In this document: one piece after another, positions 8,802 to 17,544 of the stretch
Numbering within the stretch: the stretch's first letter is position 1
How the letters are laid out: the number at the start of each line of letters is the position of its first letter
Assembly: GCA_046328525.1 (NCBI GenBank)
Contig: JAXLWK010000007.1
Coordinates: 336,670-400,669 of the forward strand
DNA length: 64,000 nt
Direction of reading: 5' to 3'
Source: JBDHWG01 sp046328525
Lineage (GTDB): Bacteria; Chloroflexota; Anaerolineae; Epilineales; JAHCIE01
Translations under genes and position numbers: made by a program
The notes under the pieces: model-generated
What the model was told of the DNA's origin: nothing
Database searches by the model: none
What the model saw: the letters and a program-made list of their open reading frames with translations, nothing else

Positions 8802-9596
8802 ATGCTCACCCTGAACAACGTGGAGGTGATCTACAGCGACGTGATCCTCGTCCTCAAGGGCATGTCCCTCAAGGTAGACGAAGGGCAGATCGTGGCGCTG
8901 CTCGGCTCCAACGGCGCGGGCAAGTCCACGACCCTCAAGGCCATCTCCGGCCTGCTCAAGCCGGAGGATGGCGAGGTCGCCGACGGCGAGATCCTCTTCC
9001 TCGACCAGCGCATCCACCACATGGACGCGGCGCGAATCGTGCGCCAGGGCATCTTCCAGGTGATGGAGGGGCGGCGCGTGTTTGAGCACCTGACCGTCGA
9101 GGAGAACCTGCGCGCCGGCGCGTACAGCCGCCGCGACGGCCGCACCGTCAACGCGGACCTCGACCTGGTGTATCGCTACTTTCCACGCCTCAAGGAGCGG
9201 CAGCGCCAGAGTGCCGGCTATCTCTCCGGTGGCGAGCAGCAGATGCTCGCCATCGGCCGCGCCCTCATGGCCCACCCGCGCCTGATGATGCTCGACGAGC
9301 CGTCCCTGGGCCTCGCGCCGCTCCTCGTCAGCGAAATCTTCGACATCATCCGGCGCATCAACCAGGAGCAAGGCACGACGATTCTGCTGGTCGAGCAGAA
9401 CGCGCGCCTGGCCCTGTCGGTCGCCCACTACGCCTACATCATGGAGAACGGGCGCATCGTGCTGGAGGGCGCGCCGGCCGCCCTGGCGCACAACCCCGAC
9501 GTCCGCGAGTTCTACCTCGGCCTGACCGACGTCGGGACGCGCAAGAGCTACCGCGATGTCAAGCACTACAAGCGCCGCAAGCGCTGGCTGTCGTGA
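8802..9596 (+). CDS. livF: Liv-type ABC transporter ATPase (LivF family)
   Basis: 264-residue ATPase, second nucleotide-binding subunit of the importer. Walker A GSNGAGKST at about 32-40, signature YLSGGEQQMLAIGRAL, Walker B MMLDEPSLGLAP and switch LLVEQNARLAL are all present. It is about 25-30 residues longer than usual, because of the insert KPEDGEVADGEI and a basic tail ending KHYKRRKRWLS. Its stop is followed by a hairpin terminator, closing the operon. Confidence 0.93.
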   Translation: MLTLNNVEVIYSDVILVLKGMSLKVDEGQIVALLGSNGAGKSTTLKAISGLLKPEDGEVADGEILFLDQRIHHMDAARIVRQGIFQVMEGRRVFEHLTVEENLRAGAYSRRDGRTVNADLDLVYRYFPRLKERQRQSAGYLSGGEQQMLAIGRALMAHPRLMMLDEPSLGLAPLLVSEIFDIIRRINQEQGTTILLVEQNARLALSVAHYAYIMENGRIVLEGAPAALAHNPDVREFYLGLTDVGTRKSYRDVKHYKRRKRWLS

Positions 9597-9608
9597 GCGC
9601 CTGAACGC

Positions 9609-9641
9609 GAGGCGGTTTCCCATCGGGAGCCGCCTCTTTCC
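9609..9641 (+). terminator. Intrinsic terminator after livF
   Basis: GAGGCGG (9609-9615) pairs with CCGCCTC (9630-9636) around a 14-base loop and is followed by TTTCC. It lies directly between livF and the recN promoter. Confidence 0.6.
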
Positions 9642-9659
9642 ATTTCAGAACACTTGTGC

Positions 9660-9688
9660 TTGCTTCTACGCCCGATTCGGAGTAGAAT
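9660..9688 (+). promoter_or_regulatory. recN promoter
   Basis: TTGCTT (9660-9665), a 17-base spacer and TAGAAT (9683-9688). The expected transcript would begin about 25 bases before the GTG chosen for recN. No clear SOS box was identified. Confidence 0.5.
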
Positions 9689-9719
9689 CGGACAAAACGT
9701 GTTTGCTTTGCGAGGAGCC

Positions 9720-11480
9720 GTGCTAGTCGAGCTGAGCATCCGAGATTTTGCGATCATTGACCGGCTGGACCTGCGCCTCTCGCCGGGCTTCAACGTCCTC
9801 ACCGGCGAGACGGGCGCGGGCAAGTCCATCATCATAGACGCCGTGAGCATCCTCCTGGGGGCGCGCGCCGATAGCAACTGGGTGCGCGCCGGCGCCGACC
9901 GCACCCGCATCGAGGGCATCTTCTCCCTGACCGACGGGCAGCGCGCCGCCCTGGCCCCCATCCTGGCCGAGTACGGCCTGGACGAGGACACCGACGATCT
10001 CATCTTGACGCGCGAGATCACGGCGACCGGCCGCAGCCAGGGCCGCGTGAACGGCCGCGCCGTTACTGCCGCCATCCTGAGCGGCGTCGGCGAGCTGCTA
10101 GTAGACATTCACGGGCAGACCGAGCACCTCTCGCTGTTGCGCGTCCGGCAGCACGTCGAAATGCTGGACCGCTACGCCGGCCTCGGGATGCCGCGCGCCC
10201 GCGTGGCCGAGCTTGTGCGTCAGATCCGCGCCGTGCGCAACGAGCTGGCCGCGCTCCACCGGGACGAGCGCGAGCTGGCCCGCCGCCAAGAGATGCTGCG
10301 CTACCAGGTGGACGAGATTGACGAGGCGGCGCTGGAGGTAGGCGAGGATGAAGCGCTGCTCCAGGAACGCGTGCGCCTGGTCAACGCCCAGAAACTCATG
10401 GACCTGGCCGAGATGGTGCACGCGACGCTCTACGAGCCGGGTGACGAGGGGCGCGGCGCGCTCGATCTGCTGAGCGAGGCGGCAGGCAGCCTCCACGCCC
10501 TCATCAAGCTCGATCCGCGCCTGGCCGCCCAGGAAAGCGCCCTGCTCGCCGCCCTCGACAACCTCGAAGACGTCGGCCGGGCCATGCGCGACTACCGCGA
10601 CGAGATCGAGGGCAACCCCGACCGCCTGGACGAGGTCGAGGAGCGGCTGACCCTTATCAACGCCCTCAAGCGCAAGTACGGCGACACCATCGCCGAGATC
10701 CTGGCCTTCGCCCAACGCGCTTCGACCGAGTTGGAGAGCATCGAGCACCGCTCCGAGCGCCTCGAAGCGCTGGCCGCCCAGGAAACCCGGCTGCTCGATC
10801 ACATCGGCCAGGCGGCGGAGGCATTGTCGGCGGCGCGGCGCGAGGCCGGCGACCGCCTGGCGCAGGCGGTGGAGGCCCAGCTGACGGAGCTGCGCATGGA
10901 GCGCACCCAGTTCTATGTCGCCCTGGGGCGCAGCGAGGCCGACGACGGCTGCCCCGTCGGGAACGCCCGCTACGCCTTCGACGCCACTGGCATTGACCGC
11001 GTCGAATTCCTCATCTCCCCCAACCCCGGCGAGCCGCTGCGGCCGCTGGTGAAGATCGCCTCCGGCGGCGAGACGTCGCGGCTGATGCTGGCGCTCAAGT
11101 CGGTGCTGGCGTCGGGCGATGCCGTCCCGACCCTGATCTTCGACGAAATTGACCAGGGCATCGGCGGGCGCGTCGGCGAGATCGTCGGCCGCAAACTGTG
11201 GGGGCTGACGGTCGCCAACGGCCACGTAGACCACCAGGTCATCTGCATCACCCACCTGCCCCAGATCGCCACCTACGGCGACGCCCACTACAACGTCAGC
11301 AAGCGCGTCGTCGGCGAGCGCACCTCGACCCTCATCCGCCCGATTGACGGCGAGGAGCGCGTCGCCGAGATCAGCACGATGCTGGGCGCGGAGACGGACC
11401 TGACGAGGCAGACGGCGGTGGAGATGCTCGACCATACCACAGCGGTCAAGACCGGCGCGTCCCAGGGGTCGCCGGCATGA
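9720..11480 (+). CDS. recN: DNA repair protein RecN
   Basis: SMC-like ATPase acting in double-strand-break repair, 586 residues from the GTG at 9720. The N-terminus VLVELSIRDFAIIDRLDL and Walker A TGETGAGKSII (about 28-38) are typical. The middle region is alpha-helical coiled coil. The C-terminal half has the ABC signature KIASGGETSRLMLALK, Walker B TLIFDEIDQGIGG and ICITHLPQIA. The reading frame stays open to 9654, but that would place the start inside the promoter. The stop overlaps the next ATG (ATGA). Confidence 0.94.
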   Translation: MLVELSIRDFAIIDRLDLRLSPGFNVLTGETGAGKSIIIDAVSILLGARADSNWVRAGADRTRIEGIFSLTDGQRAALAPILAEYGLDEDTDDLILTREITATGRSQGRVNGRAVTAAILSGVGELLVDIHGQTEHLSLLRVRQHVEMLDRYAGLGMPRARVAELVRQIRAVRNELAALHRDERELARRQEMLRYQVDEIDEAALEVGEDEALLQERVRLVNAQKLMDLAEMVHATLYEPGDEGRGALDLLSEAAGSLHALIKLDPRLAAQESALLAALDNLEDVGRAMRDYRDEIEGNPDRLDEVEERLTLINALKRKYGDTIAEILAFAQRASTELESIEHRSERLEALAAQETRLLDHIGQAAEALSAARREAGDRLAQAVEAQLTELRMERTQFYVALGRSEADDGCPVGNARYAFDATGIDRVEFLISPNPGEPLRPLVKIASGGETSRLMLALKSVLASGDAVPTLIFDEIDQGIGGRVGEIVGRKLWGLTVANGHVDHQVICITHLPQIATYGDAHYNVSKRVVGERTSTLIRPIDGEERVAEISTMLGAETDLTRQTAVEMLDHTTAVKTGASQGSPA

Positions 11481-11773
11481 CCGAGCCAAACGACGAGATG
11501 TGCTTTCTGCCCCTCGTTACCGGCGGGCTGCTCCTGCTGCGCTGGGTCGAGTACGACGTGGACCAGGATGCCGTCCGTCTCACGGAAAAGATGGACGACC
11601 TGGCCCAGGCGCAGGAAGCCGAGACCATCGGCCAGCTCGCCTTCCAGGGCCTCGCCGCGCTCCAAACCGTCAAGCTCGTCCGCGACACCCCACCCTACAC
11701 GCGCCTCGTCCGCGTCACCCTGCGCCCGGAGAATGACATTCGCTACGCCCTCATCGCCGACAGCCAAAGATGA
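11477..11773 (+). CDS. Hypothetical protein coupled to recN
   Basis: 98 residues, MTEPNDEMCFLPLVTGGLLL followed by an amphipathic helix region and a C-terminal beta-rich part (LVRVTLRPENDIRYALIAD). It overlaps the recN stop by 4 nt, so it is probably co-translated. No signal peptide and no recognised family. The coding end coincides with the start of a dispersed inverted repeat. Confidence 0.6.
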   Translation: MTEPNDEMCFLPLVTGGLLLLRWVEYDVDQDAVRLTEKMDDLAQAQEAETIGQLAFQGLAALQTVKLVRDTPPYTRLVRVTLRPENDIRYALIADSQR

Positions 11774-11892
11774 GATTTGCCGCAGAGGCACAGAGGACGC
11801 AGAGGGAAGAAACAGAACAGAAGCGCACACAACTCTCCTTGTTCCCTCCTTCTACCTCTCTGTGTCCTCTGTGCCTCTGCGGCAAATCTCTT
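11771..11892. repeat. Long inverted repeat between recN operon and channel gene
   Basis: Left arm 'gatttgccgcagaggcacag' (from 11772) with following 'aggacgcagaggga'; right arm 'tgtgcctctgcggcaaatct' ending about 11890. The arms, about 35 bases each, are nearly perfect complements around a loop of about 50 bases. This type of 'gcagaggcacagagg' palindrome is a mobile-like dispersed repeat; it may also act as a bidirectional hairpin. Confidence 0.7.
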
Positions 11893-12033
11893 GTGTGCTT
11901 GCGGATGCTTGAAGCGCAGGATTATTCGTCAGACTCTACCGGCGCTGGTAAAATAGGGGGCTGACCACGAAGGGGGCCTGGCGGGGGTGGCGACCCTCGC
12001 CGGGCCGCTGCATTTCCAGGCAGGCTCATACCC

Positions 12034-14622
12034 ATGTCCGAGGCTTCACAAACCTCCCTCAACCTCACCCGCCGCGCGATCCTCGCCTACCAGGCCGGCC
12101 ACCCTGAGACGGCCCGCGAGCTGCTCGCCGAGGCCATTCAAGACGACCCGCAGAATGAGCTGGCCTGGCTCTGGCTCGCGGCCCTCGCCCACACCAACCA
12201 CGACAAGCGTTACTGCCTGGAACGGGCGCTCGAAATCAACCCCAAAGGCCCGGCGCGCGACGCCCTCGTCGCTCTCGGTGACGTCACCCCCACCGTGCCC
12301 ACCTACGTCGCCGGCGCGGACCAACTACCGCGGCCGGACGAGATCATGGACGTGCAGGAGAAGAAGGTGCGCGTGCGTTCGCGCCGCCGCCGCATCCTGT
12401 ACAGCGCCCTGGCGGTCATCGCCCTCGTCGCCCTGGTAAGCTTCGCCGCCGCGCGCGTGCGCCTGCCGAAGGACTCCGTGCGCCTCGCCGTGGCCGCACC
12501 TGTGACGGGGCCGAGCAGCGCCGTCGGGCAGGAGCTTGTGCAAAGCGCGCGGCTGGCCGTGGACCGCCTCAACCAATCAGGCGGGATCAACGGACGGAGC
12601 GTCGAGCTGGTGGTGTACGACGACCAGAATGACCCAGCCCTCGCCCGCCAGCGCGCCGAGGAGATCGTCAAAGACGGCCGCGCGCTGGCCGTGCTGGGCC
12701 ACAACTCCAGCGCCCCTACCCAGGCCGCGAGCGACGTGTACAACGCCGCCGGCATCCCCATGATCACAGGCACGGCCAGCGCCGACGAGGTCACGAACAA
12801 CAGGCCGTGGAGCTTCTCGACCACCTTCAACAACACGGCCCAGGGCGCATTCCTGGCGACCTACATCGCCCAGGTTCTAAAGGCACCCCGAGTCAGCATC
12901 GTGGCCTCCGACGAGGTCTACGGCAAGTCCCTGTCCCAGGCGTTTCGCCAGAACCTGCCGCCCGAGGTTGCCGTCGCCGACGTCTGGCGCGTGGACATGC
13001 GGCCTGAGAAGCGCGACGGATCGGTCCAGGCGGCCATAGACGCCGTCGCCAACGCGGCGGAGCCTGGCCTCGTCCTCCTGGCCGTCCCGCGCCTGGAAGC
13101 GAAGGACCTCCTGCTCGGCATGCGGCGCGCGAGACCGGATCTCCAGGTCATGGTGGCCGACGCCGCAGGATCGAGCGCGTTCGCCGACCTGTTCAAAGAC
13201 GAGCCGGAGGAGCGGGCGCAGCCGGGGTTCTTCACCAACGGCGTGTACGCCGCGACCCCCCTCATCTACGACAGCGCGCCCTTCGCCGCCCAGGAGCTGG
13301 CCGCCCAGTACCAGGCCACGTATGAGGCGGTTCCCTCCTGGCGCGGCGTCAAGGTCTACAACGCCGCCCTCGCCCTGTTCGATGCCATCCGCCGCGCCGA
13401 CGTGCGCAACACCGCCGACAGCCGCGCGGAGGACCGCGACCGCATCCGACGCAACCTGACCATGCTCCAGAGCCGCGAGAGCAGCATCGAGGGCCTGGAC
13501 GGGCCAATCTACTTCAATAGCGAGGGCGTGGCGGCAACGCCGGTCTCCGTCGGCATCTTCCAGGACCGCACGCTCCTGTCTGCGCCTGTGCAGCTCCAAC
13601 CGGCCGAGAACCTGGGCCGGCTGGACCTCCAGGCGGCTCTGGGTCGCGGCGACCTGTTCCGGGTCAACGGCCAGTATCTGCGGCCGACGCGCGTCGTCTA
13701 CACCGGCGCTTCCATCAACGAGCTGAGCGACCTGGACGCGCGCGCCGGCACGGCGAAGCTCGACTTCTACGTCTGGTTCCGCTATCGCGCCGACGACGAC
13801 GCCACCAACATCACCTTCATCAACGCCACCGACAACAATCTGAAGCTCGGCGTGCCGATTGAGCAAACGACGATAGACGGCATGAAGTACAGGCTCTACC
13901 GCGTGCGCGGCAACTTCAAGCAGACCCTCGACTTCCACGACTACCCTTTCGACAGGCAGACGATCGGCGTGCGCTTCCAGAACGCTCGCCTGCCACGCGA
14001 GGAGGTCATCTACGTGGTGGACACGACGGGCATGGCGCGCGATGCCGCCAAAGCCGACGAGCAGGCGCGTGAGATCGTCAACATAGACAACTGGCACATA
14101 CGCGGCCCGGTCGAACTGTTCCAGGCTACCGTCGGCCAGAAGTCCAACTTCGGCGACCCGCGCCTGTTCAACACCAACAGCAAGCTTGAGTTTTCGGAGT
14201 TCTCCCTCGGCGTGGAGTTGGGGCGCGACCTGCTCAGTTTCCTGGTGCGCAATCTCCTGCCGCTGGCCCTCATCCTCATCATCCTCTACATCTCCCTGTT
14301 CTTCTCCCACGAGGACCAGACCACCGACCGCGTCTCGACCGCCGTCACCGTGCTACTCACGGCGGCCGTGTTGCTGGCCGCCATCTACGGCAGCCTGCCG
14401 GAGGTCGGATACACCGTGGCGATTGAGTACGGCTTCTACGCCTTCTTTGGGCTGACGCTCGCCGCCGTGTTCCTGGCGCTCATCGGCAGCCGCCTGTACA
14501 AGCAGGGCCACGAGGAGATTCTGACCCGCGTGGACGTGGCCGCGCGCATCATCTTCCCCCTGGTCGTCCTTGCGTTCCTGGTCTGGTACATTGTGCAGTA
14601 CGTGCCGCGCCTGCGGATGTAG
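12034..14622 (+). CDS. TPR / type-I periplasmic-binding / pentameric ligand-gated ion channel fusion
   Basis: 862 residues with an unusual order of domains. Residues 10-80 are TPR-like helices; basic RVRSRRRR precedes one membrane helix (121-141). Residues 147-515 are a leucine-binding-protein fold (RLAVAAPVTGPSSAVGQEL; pocket-like HNSSAPTQ at 223-230 and GTAS at 246-249, as in LivJ). Residues about 530-731 resemble the Cys-loop receptor beta-sandwich with Pro-loop DFHDYPFDRQTIGVRF (633-648), lacking the cysteines. M1 is 732-757, M2 763-786, M3 797-819, M4 836-856. M2 reads DRVSTAVTVLLTAAVLL, giving Asp at -1', Ser 2', Thr 6', Leu 9' and Val 13', which suggests a cation pore. Predicted topology: cytoplasmic TPR, external binding domain. 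Ligand inferred to be an amino acid or similar; not proven. Confidence 0.85.
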   Translation: MSEASQTSLNLTRRAILAYQAGHPETARELLAEAIQDDPQNELAWLWLAALAHTNHDKRYCLERALEINPKGPARDALVALGDVTPTVPTYVAGADQLPRPDEIMDVQEKKVRVRSRRRRILYSALAVIALVALVSFAAARVRLPKDSVRLAVAAPVTGPSSAVGQELVQSARLAVDRLNQSGGINGRSVELVVYDDQNDPALARQRAEEIVKDGRALAVLGHNSSAPTQAASDVYNAAGIPMITGTASADEVTNNRPWSFSTTFNNTAQGAFLATYIAQVLKAPRVSIVASDEVYGKSLSQAFRQNLPPEVAVADVWRVDMRPEKRDGSVQAAIDAVANAAEPGLVLLAVPRLEAKDLLLGMRRARPDLQVMVADAAGSSAFADLFKDEPEERAQPGFFTNGVYAATPLIYDSAPFAAQELAAQYQATYEAVPSWRGVKVYNAALALFDAIRRADVRNTADSRAEDRDRIRRNLTMLQSRESSIEGLDGPIYFNSEGVAATPVSVGIFQDRTLLSAPVQLQPAENLGRLDLQAALGRGDLFRVNGQYLRPTRVVYTGASINELSDLDARAGTAKLDFYVWFRYRADDDATNITFINATDNNLKLGVPIEQTTIDGMKYRLYRVRGNFKQTLDFHDYPFDRQTIGVRFQNARLPREEVIYVVDTTGMARDAAKADEQAREIVNIDNWHIRGPVELFQATVGQKSNFGDPRLFNTNSKLEFSEFSLGVELGRDLLSFLVRNLLPLALILIILYISLFFSHEDQTTDRVSTAVTVLLTAAVLLAAIYGSLPEVGYTVAIEYGFYAFFGLTLAAVFLALIGSRLYKQGHEEILTRVDVAARIIFPLVVLAFLVWYIVQYVPRLRM

Positions 14623-14683
14623 ACGCGCTACTACCACCCGACGAGGCGTTTCCGCCCTAGCGCCGCTTCAGAGAACGTGTTCG

Positions 14684-14752
14684 GATACGGGTAGGGGTAG
14701 CCCTCGTGGCTACCCACATCCCAGGGCGACCACAAGGGATCGCCCCTACCGA
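14684..14752. repeat. Double-hairpin dispersed repeat
   Basis: Two adjacent palindromes: 'gggtagccctcgtggctacc' and 'gggcgaccacaagggatcgc' with 'ccc'. They lie between the channel gene and the peptidase and may serve as transcription barriers. No T-run follows, so an intrinsic terminator is not claimed. Confidence 0.5.
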
Positions 14753-14886
14753 AATGCCGAATAGGTTGTTTGATTATGCACTAGCGGAGGTCAAAGAAGG
14801 GGAATTTGGAGGGGCGAAGCCTTTCCAAACCACCCCCTACGAGAAGTACAGGGATAGTGATAGCATCAACAGGAGGAGTCATCGTT

Positions 14887-16707
14887 ATGACAATCGAAGT
14901 CTCGACACCCAGCGCCGCCGGCATTCGCTGGGACCTGAGCGACCTGTACGCCCGCCCGGATGACCCGCGCCTCGCCGCCGACCTGGACCAGGTCACCGCC
15001 GACGCCGAAGCCTTCGCGGCGGCATATCGCGGCAAGCTCACGGCCGAGGGTGGGCCGAGCGCCGAGCTGGTGCTGGCCGGGCTTGAGGCCCTGGGCGCGC
15101 TGCACGACCGCTCCGCGCGAATCAGCTACTACGCCCACCTCGCGTTCGCGGCCAACACCCAGGACAACAACCTCCGCAACCTCATCCAGCGCGTCGAGCA
15201 GCGCCTGACCCAGGTCCAGAACACGACCCTGTTCTTCGGCCTGGAGTGGCAGGCGGTCGCGGACGATGTCGCGGACGCCCTCATGGCCGATGCGCGCCTC
15301 GCCGACTACGCCCACCACCTCCACGTCTTGCGTCTCAACCGCCCGCATACGTTGAGCGAGGCCGAGGAGAAGGTGGTCAACGAGAAAGACGTGACCGGCG
15401 TCAGCGCGTGGCAGCAGTTGTTCACCGAGCAGACCGGGGCGCTGGCGATTCCGGTCGAGCGCGCAGGCCAGACGGAGCGCCTGACCCTGGACGCCGCGCT
15501 GACCTTGATGCGCGACCCTGAGCGGGCGACGCGCAAAGCGGCCCACGATGCCGTCTACGACGTCCTCGCCGGGCAAGAGCAAATGCGCGCCTATATCTAC
15601 GACACCATCATTCAGGATCGCCTGACGATGGACCGGCTGCGGCATTTCGCGGACCCGATGGCGGCGACCCACCTGGATAACGAGATCGCCGGCGAAGCGG
15701 TGGCCCAGATGCTCGACGTGGTCGAGGCGAACTATGGGCTGGCCCACGAGTACTGGCGGCTCAAGGGGCGGCTCCTCGGCATTGACCGCCTCACCATCTA
15801 CGACCAGTACGCGCCGCTGCCCCAGGCCTCCGGCCGGCTGCCGTATGCCGAAAGCAAAGCCATCGTCCTGGAAGCCCTGGGCCAGTTCTCGCCCCGCTTC
15901 GCCAACATCGCGCAGCGCTTCTTCGACCGCAATTGGATTGACGCCGAGGTGCGCCCCGGCAAGCGCGGCGGCGCGTTCTGCGCCGGTGTGACGCCCAGCC
16001 TGCACCCGTACATCCTGTGCAACTACACGGACACGCAGCGCGACGCCCTGACCGTCGCCCACGAGCTAGGCCACGGCATCCACGATGTGTTGTCCGGCGA
16101 GCGCCAAAACATCTTCAACTACCACCCCAGCCTGCCGGTCGCGGAGACGGCCTCGGTGTTCGCGGAGATGACGGTGTTCGACTACCTGGTCGAGCGCCAG
16201 GCGACGCCCGCCGACCAGCTTGCCCTGCTGGCCGGCACCATCGAAGACATCTTCGCCACGGCGTTCCGCCAGACCGTCCTGACCCGCTACGAGCAGAAGG
16301 CCTACGCGGCGCGGGCCACGGACCGCCTCACGCCGGACATGCTCAAGACGTTCTGGTGGGACGCCAACGCGCCGTACTACGGCGACGCGCTCCAGATGAC
16401 CGACGGCTACCGTTGGGGCTGGTCGTACATCCCGCACTTCATCGGCACGCGCTTCTACACGTATGCCTACGTGTTCGGCGAGCTGCTCGTCCTGGCGTTG
16501 TACCGGATGTACCGCGAGCAGGGCCAGGCCTTCATTCCCGGCTACATCGAGCTACTGTCACGCGGTGGGAGCGCAGCGCCGGCCGAGCTGGTCGAGCCGC
16601 TGGGGGTTGATTTCCGCGACCCGGCGTTCTGGCAGAAGGGGTTCGACGAGCTGGCGCGGCTCGTTCACTGGGCGACGCGCCTCGCCGACGAGGTGGCGGC
16701 TTCATAA
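14887..16707 (+). CDS. pepF: M3 family oligoendopeptidase (PepF type)
   Basis: Cytoplasmic zinc metallopeptidase cleaving short peptides, 606 residues as usual for the M3B family. The zinc motif HELGH is at residues 392-396 and the third ligand region AETASVFAEM begins at 419. The N-terminal RWDLSDLYARPDDPRL is family-typical. The ATG at 14887 is preceded by AGGAGG at 14871. The reading frame extends upstream without a better start. The gene stands between the channel gene and the carbonic-anhydrase gene. Confidence 0.93.
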   Translation: MTIEVSTPSAAGIRWDLSDLYARPDDPRLAADLDQVTADAEAFAAAYRGKLTAEGGPSAELVLAGLEALGALHDRSARISYYAHLAFAANTQDNNLRNLIQRVEQRLTQVQNTTLFFGLEWQAVADDVADALMADARLADYAHHLHVLRLNRPHTLSEAEEKVVNEKDVTGVSAWQQLFTEQTGALAIPVERAGQTERLTLDAALTLMRDPERATRKAAHDAVYDVLAGQEQMRAYIYDTIIQDRLTMDRLRHFADPMAATHLDNEIAGEAVAQMLDVVEANYGLAHEYWRLKGRLLGIDRLTIYDQYAPLPQASGRLPYAESKAIVLEALGQFSPRFANIAQRFFDRNWIDAEVRPGKRGGAFCAGVTPSLHPYILCNYTDTQRDALTVAHELGHGIHDVLSGERQNIFNYHPSLPVAETASVFAEMTVFDYLVERQATPADQLALLAGTIEDIFATAFRQTVLTRYEQKAYAARATDRLTPDMLKTFWWDANAPYYGDALQMTDGYRWGWSYIPHFIGTRFYTYAYVFGELLVLALYRMYREQGQAFIPGYIELLSRGGSAAPAELVEPLGVDFRDPAFWQKGFDELARLVHWATRLADEVAAS

Positions 16708-16712
16708 GGAGT

Positions 16713-16835
16713 TGTCATTGCGAGCGAACGCGAAGCAATCCCCCGCTCTTGCGTCAGACGGGCTACGACTGCGCCAGCGTCACTCTTGCCCACCGGGAGA
16801 TTGCTTCGTCGTCCTATCGTCCTCCTCGCAATGAC
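16713..16835. repeat. Inverted dispersed repeat of the 'cattgcgagcgaa' type
   Basis: 'gtcattgcgagcgaacgcga' with 'agcaatccccc' on the left, and 'gggagattgcttcgtcgtcc' with 'tcctcgcaatgac' on the right, form an imperfect palindrome of about 120 bases. A separate 'ctttcgtgcccttcgtgtt' piece follows near 16900-16932. Both belong to families seen in intergenic DNA of many environmental bacteria. Confidence 0.65.
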
Positions 16836-16977
16836 GCAGAGACGCGGGTATCTCGAACCACGAACCGTTCCGGGTGACAGCCGGGGATTCTTTTTCATGC
16901 TTTTCCTGCCCTTTCGTGCCCTTCGTGTTCCAAAGGCTCTGACTTGTGTGTGGAGGCTATGTTTGAGGGAGGTACCC

Positions 16978-17526
16978 ATGCCGCTGCGGCTTGATCAGAC
17001 ACCGGACATCGGCGCGGCCGCCTTTGTCGCGCCCAACGCCACGCTCCTCGGCGACGTGGCGCTCGGCGAGGACGCCAGCGTGTGGTTCGGCGCCGTCGTG
17101 CGCGGCGACTCCGACGCCATCCGCATCGGGCCGCGCACCAACATCCAGGACATGACCATAATCCACGTGGACGCCGGCGTCCCGTGTACCATCGGCGCCG
17201 ATGTCACCATCGGCCACCGCGCCATCATCCACGGCGCGGCCATCGCCGACGGCTGTCTGATCGGCATGGGCGCGATCCTGCTAAACGGCGCGCGCGTCGG
17301 CGCCGGCTCGATTGTGGGGGCGGGGGCTGTGGTGCGAGAGGGATTTGAGATACCGCCGCGCTCGCTCGCGCTGGGTGTACCGGCCAGGGTCGTGCGCGGA
17401 CTCAGCGACGACGAAGTGGCAAGCAACCTGGCGTCGGCGGCGCGCTACGTCGGCTACGCCCGCGCGTATCGTGAGAACGGGCTAGAAACGCAAAGGCGCA
17501 AGGGCGCAGAGGCGCAAGGAGAATAG
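16978..17526 (+). CDS. Gamma-class carbonic anhydrase-like hexapeptide protein
   Basis: 182 residues forming a left-handed beta-helix of hexapeptide repeats (IGADVTIGHRAIIHG and similar). The three zinc-ligand histidines of the gamma-CA/YrdA/PaaY family are seen as His63, His80 and His85. The ATG at 16978 follows GAGGGAGGT. Activity as a carbonic anhydrase is possible, but many family members are inactive or act in CoA-thioester metabolism. The last residues ETQRRKGAEAQGE are read from a dispersed repeat and are not part of the normal fold. Confidence 0.88.
   Translation: MPLRLDQTPDIGAAAFVAPNATLLGDVALGEDASVWFGAVVRGDSDAIRIGPRTNIQDMTIIHVDAGVPCTIGADVTIGHRAIIHGAAIADGCLIGMGAILLNGARVGAGSIVGAGAVVREGFEIPPRSLALGVPARVVRGLSDDEVASNLASAARYVGYARAYRENGLETQRRKGAEAQGE
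17488..17522. repeat. 'gcaaaggcgcaagg' dispersed repeat inside a gene end
   Basis: The run 'acgcaaaggcgcaagggcgc' with 'agaggcgcaagg' lies over the last codons of the carbonic-anhydrase-like gene. It matches the 24.9 kb and 26.0 kb copies. Confidence 0.6.
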
Positions 17527-17544
17527 AAGAACTGAAAGACATAT

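Noticed and set aside
7437..9623. Minus-strand open frame of over 700 codons
   Set aside because: Antisense of the binding-protein and livF genes, with no motifs.
12877..14310. Minus-strand open frame inside the channel gene
   Set aside because: Antisense shadow; the plus-strand frame has continuous domain similarity.
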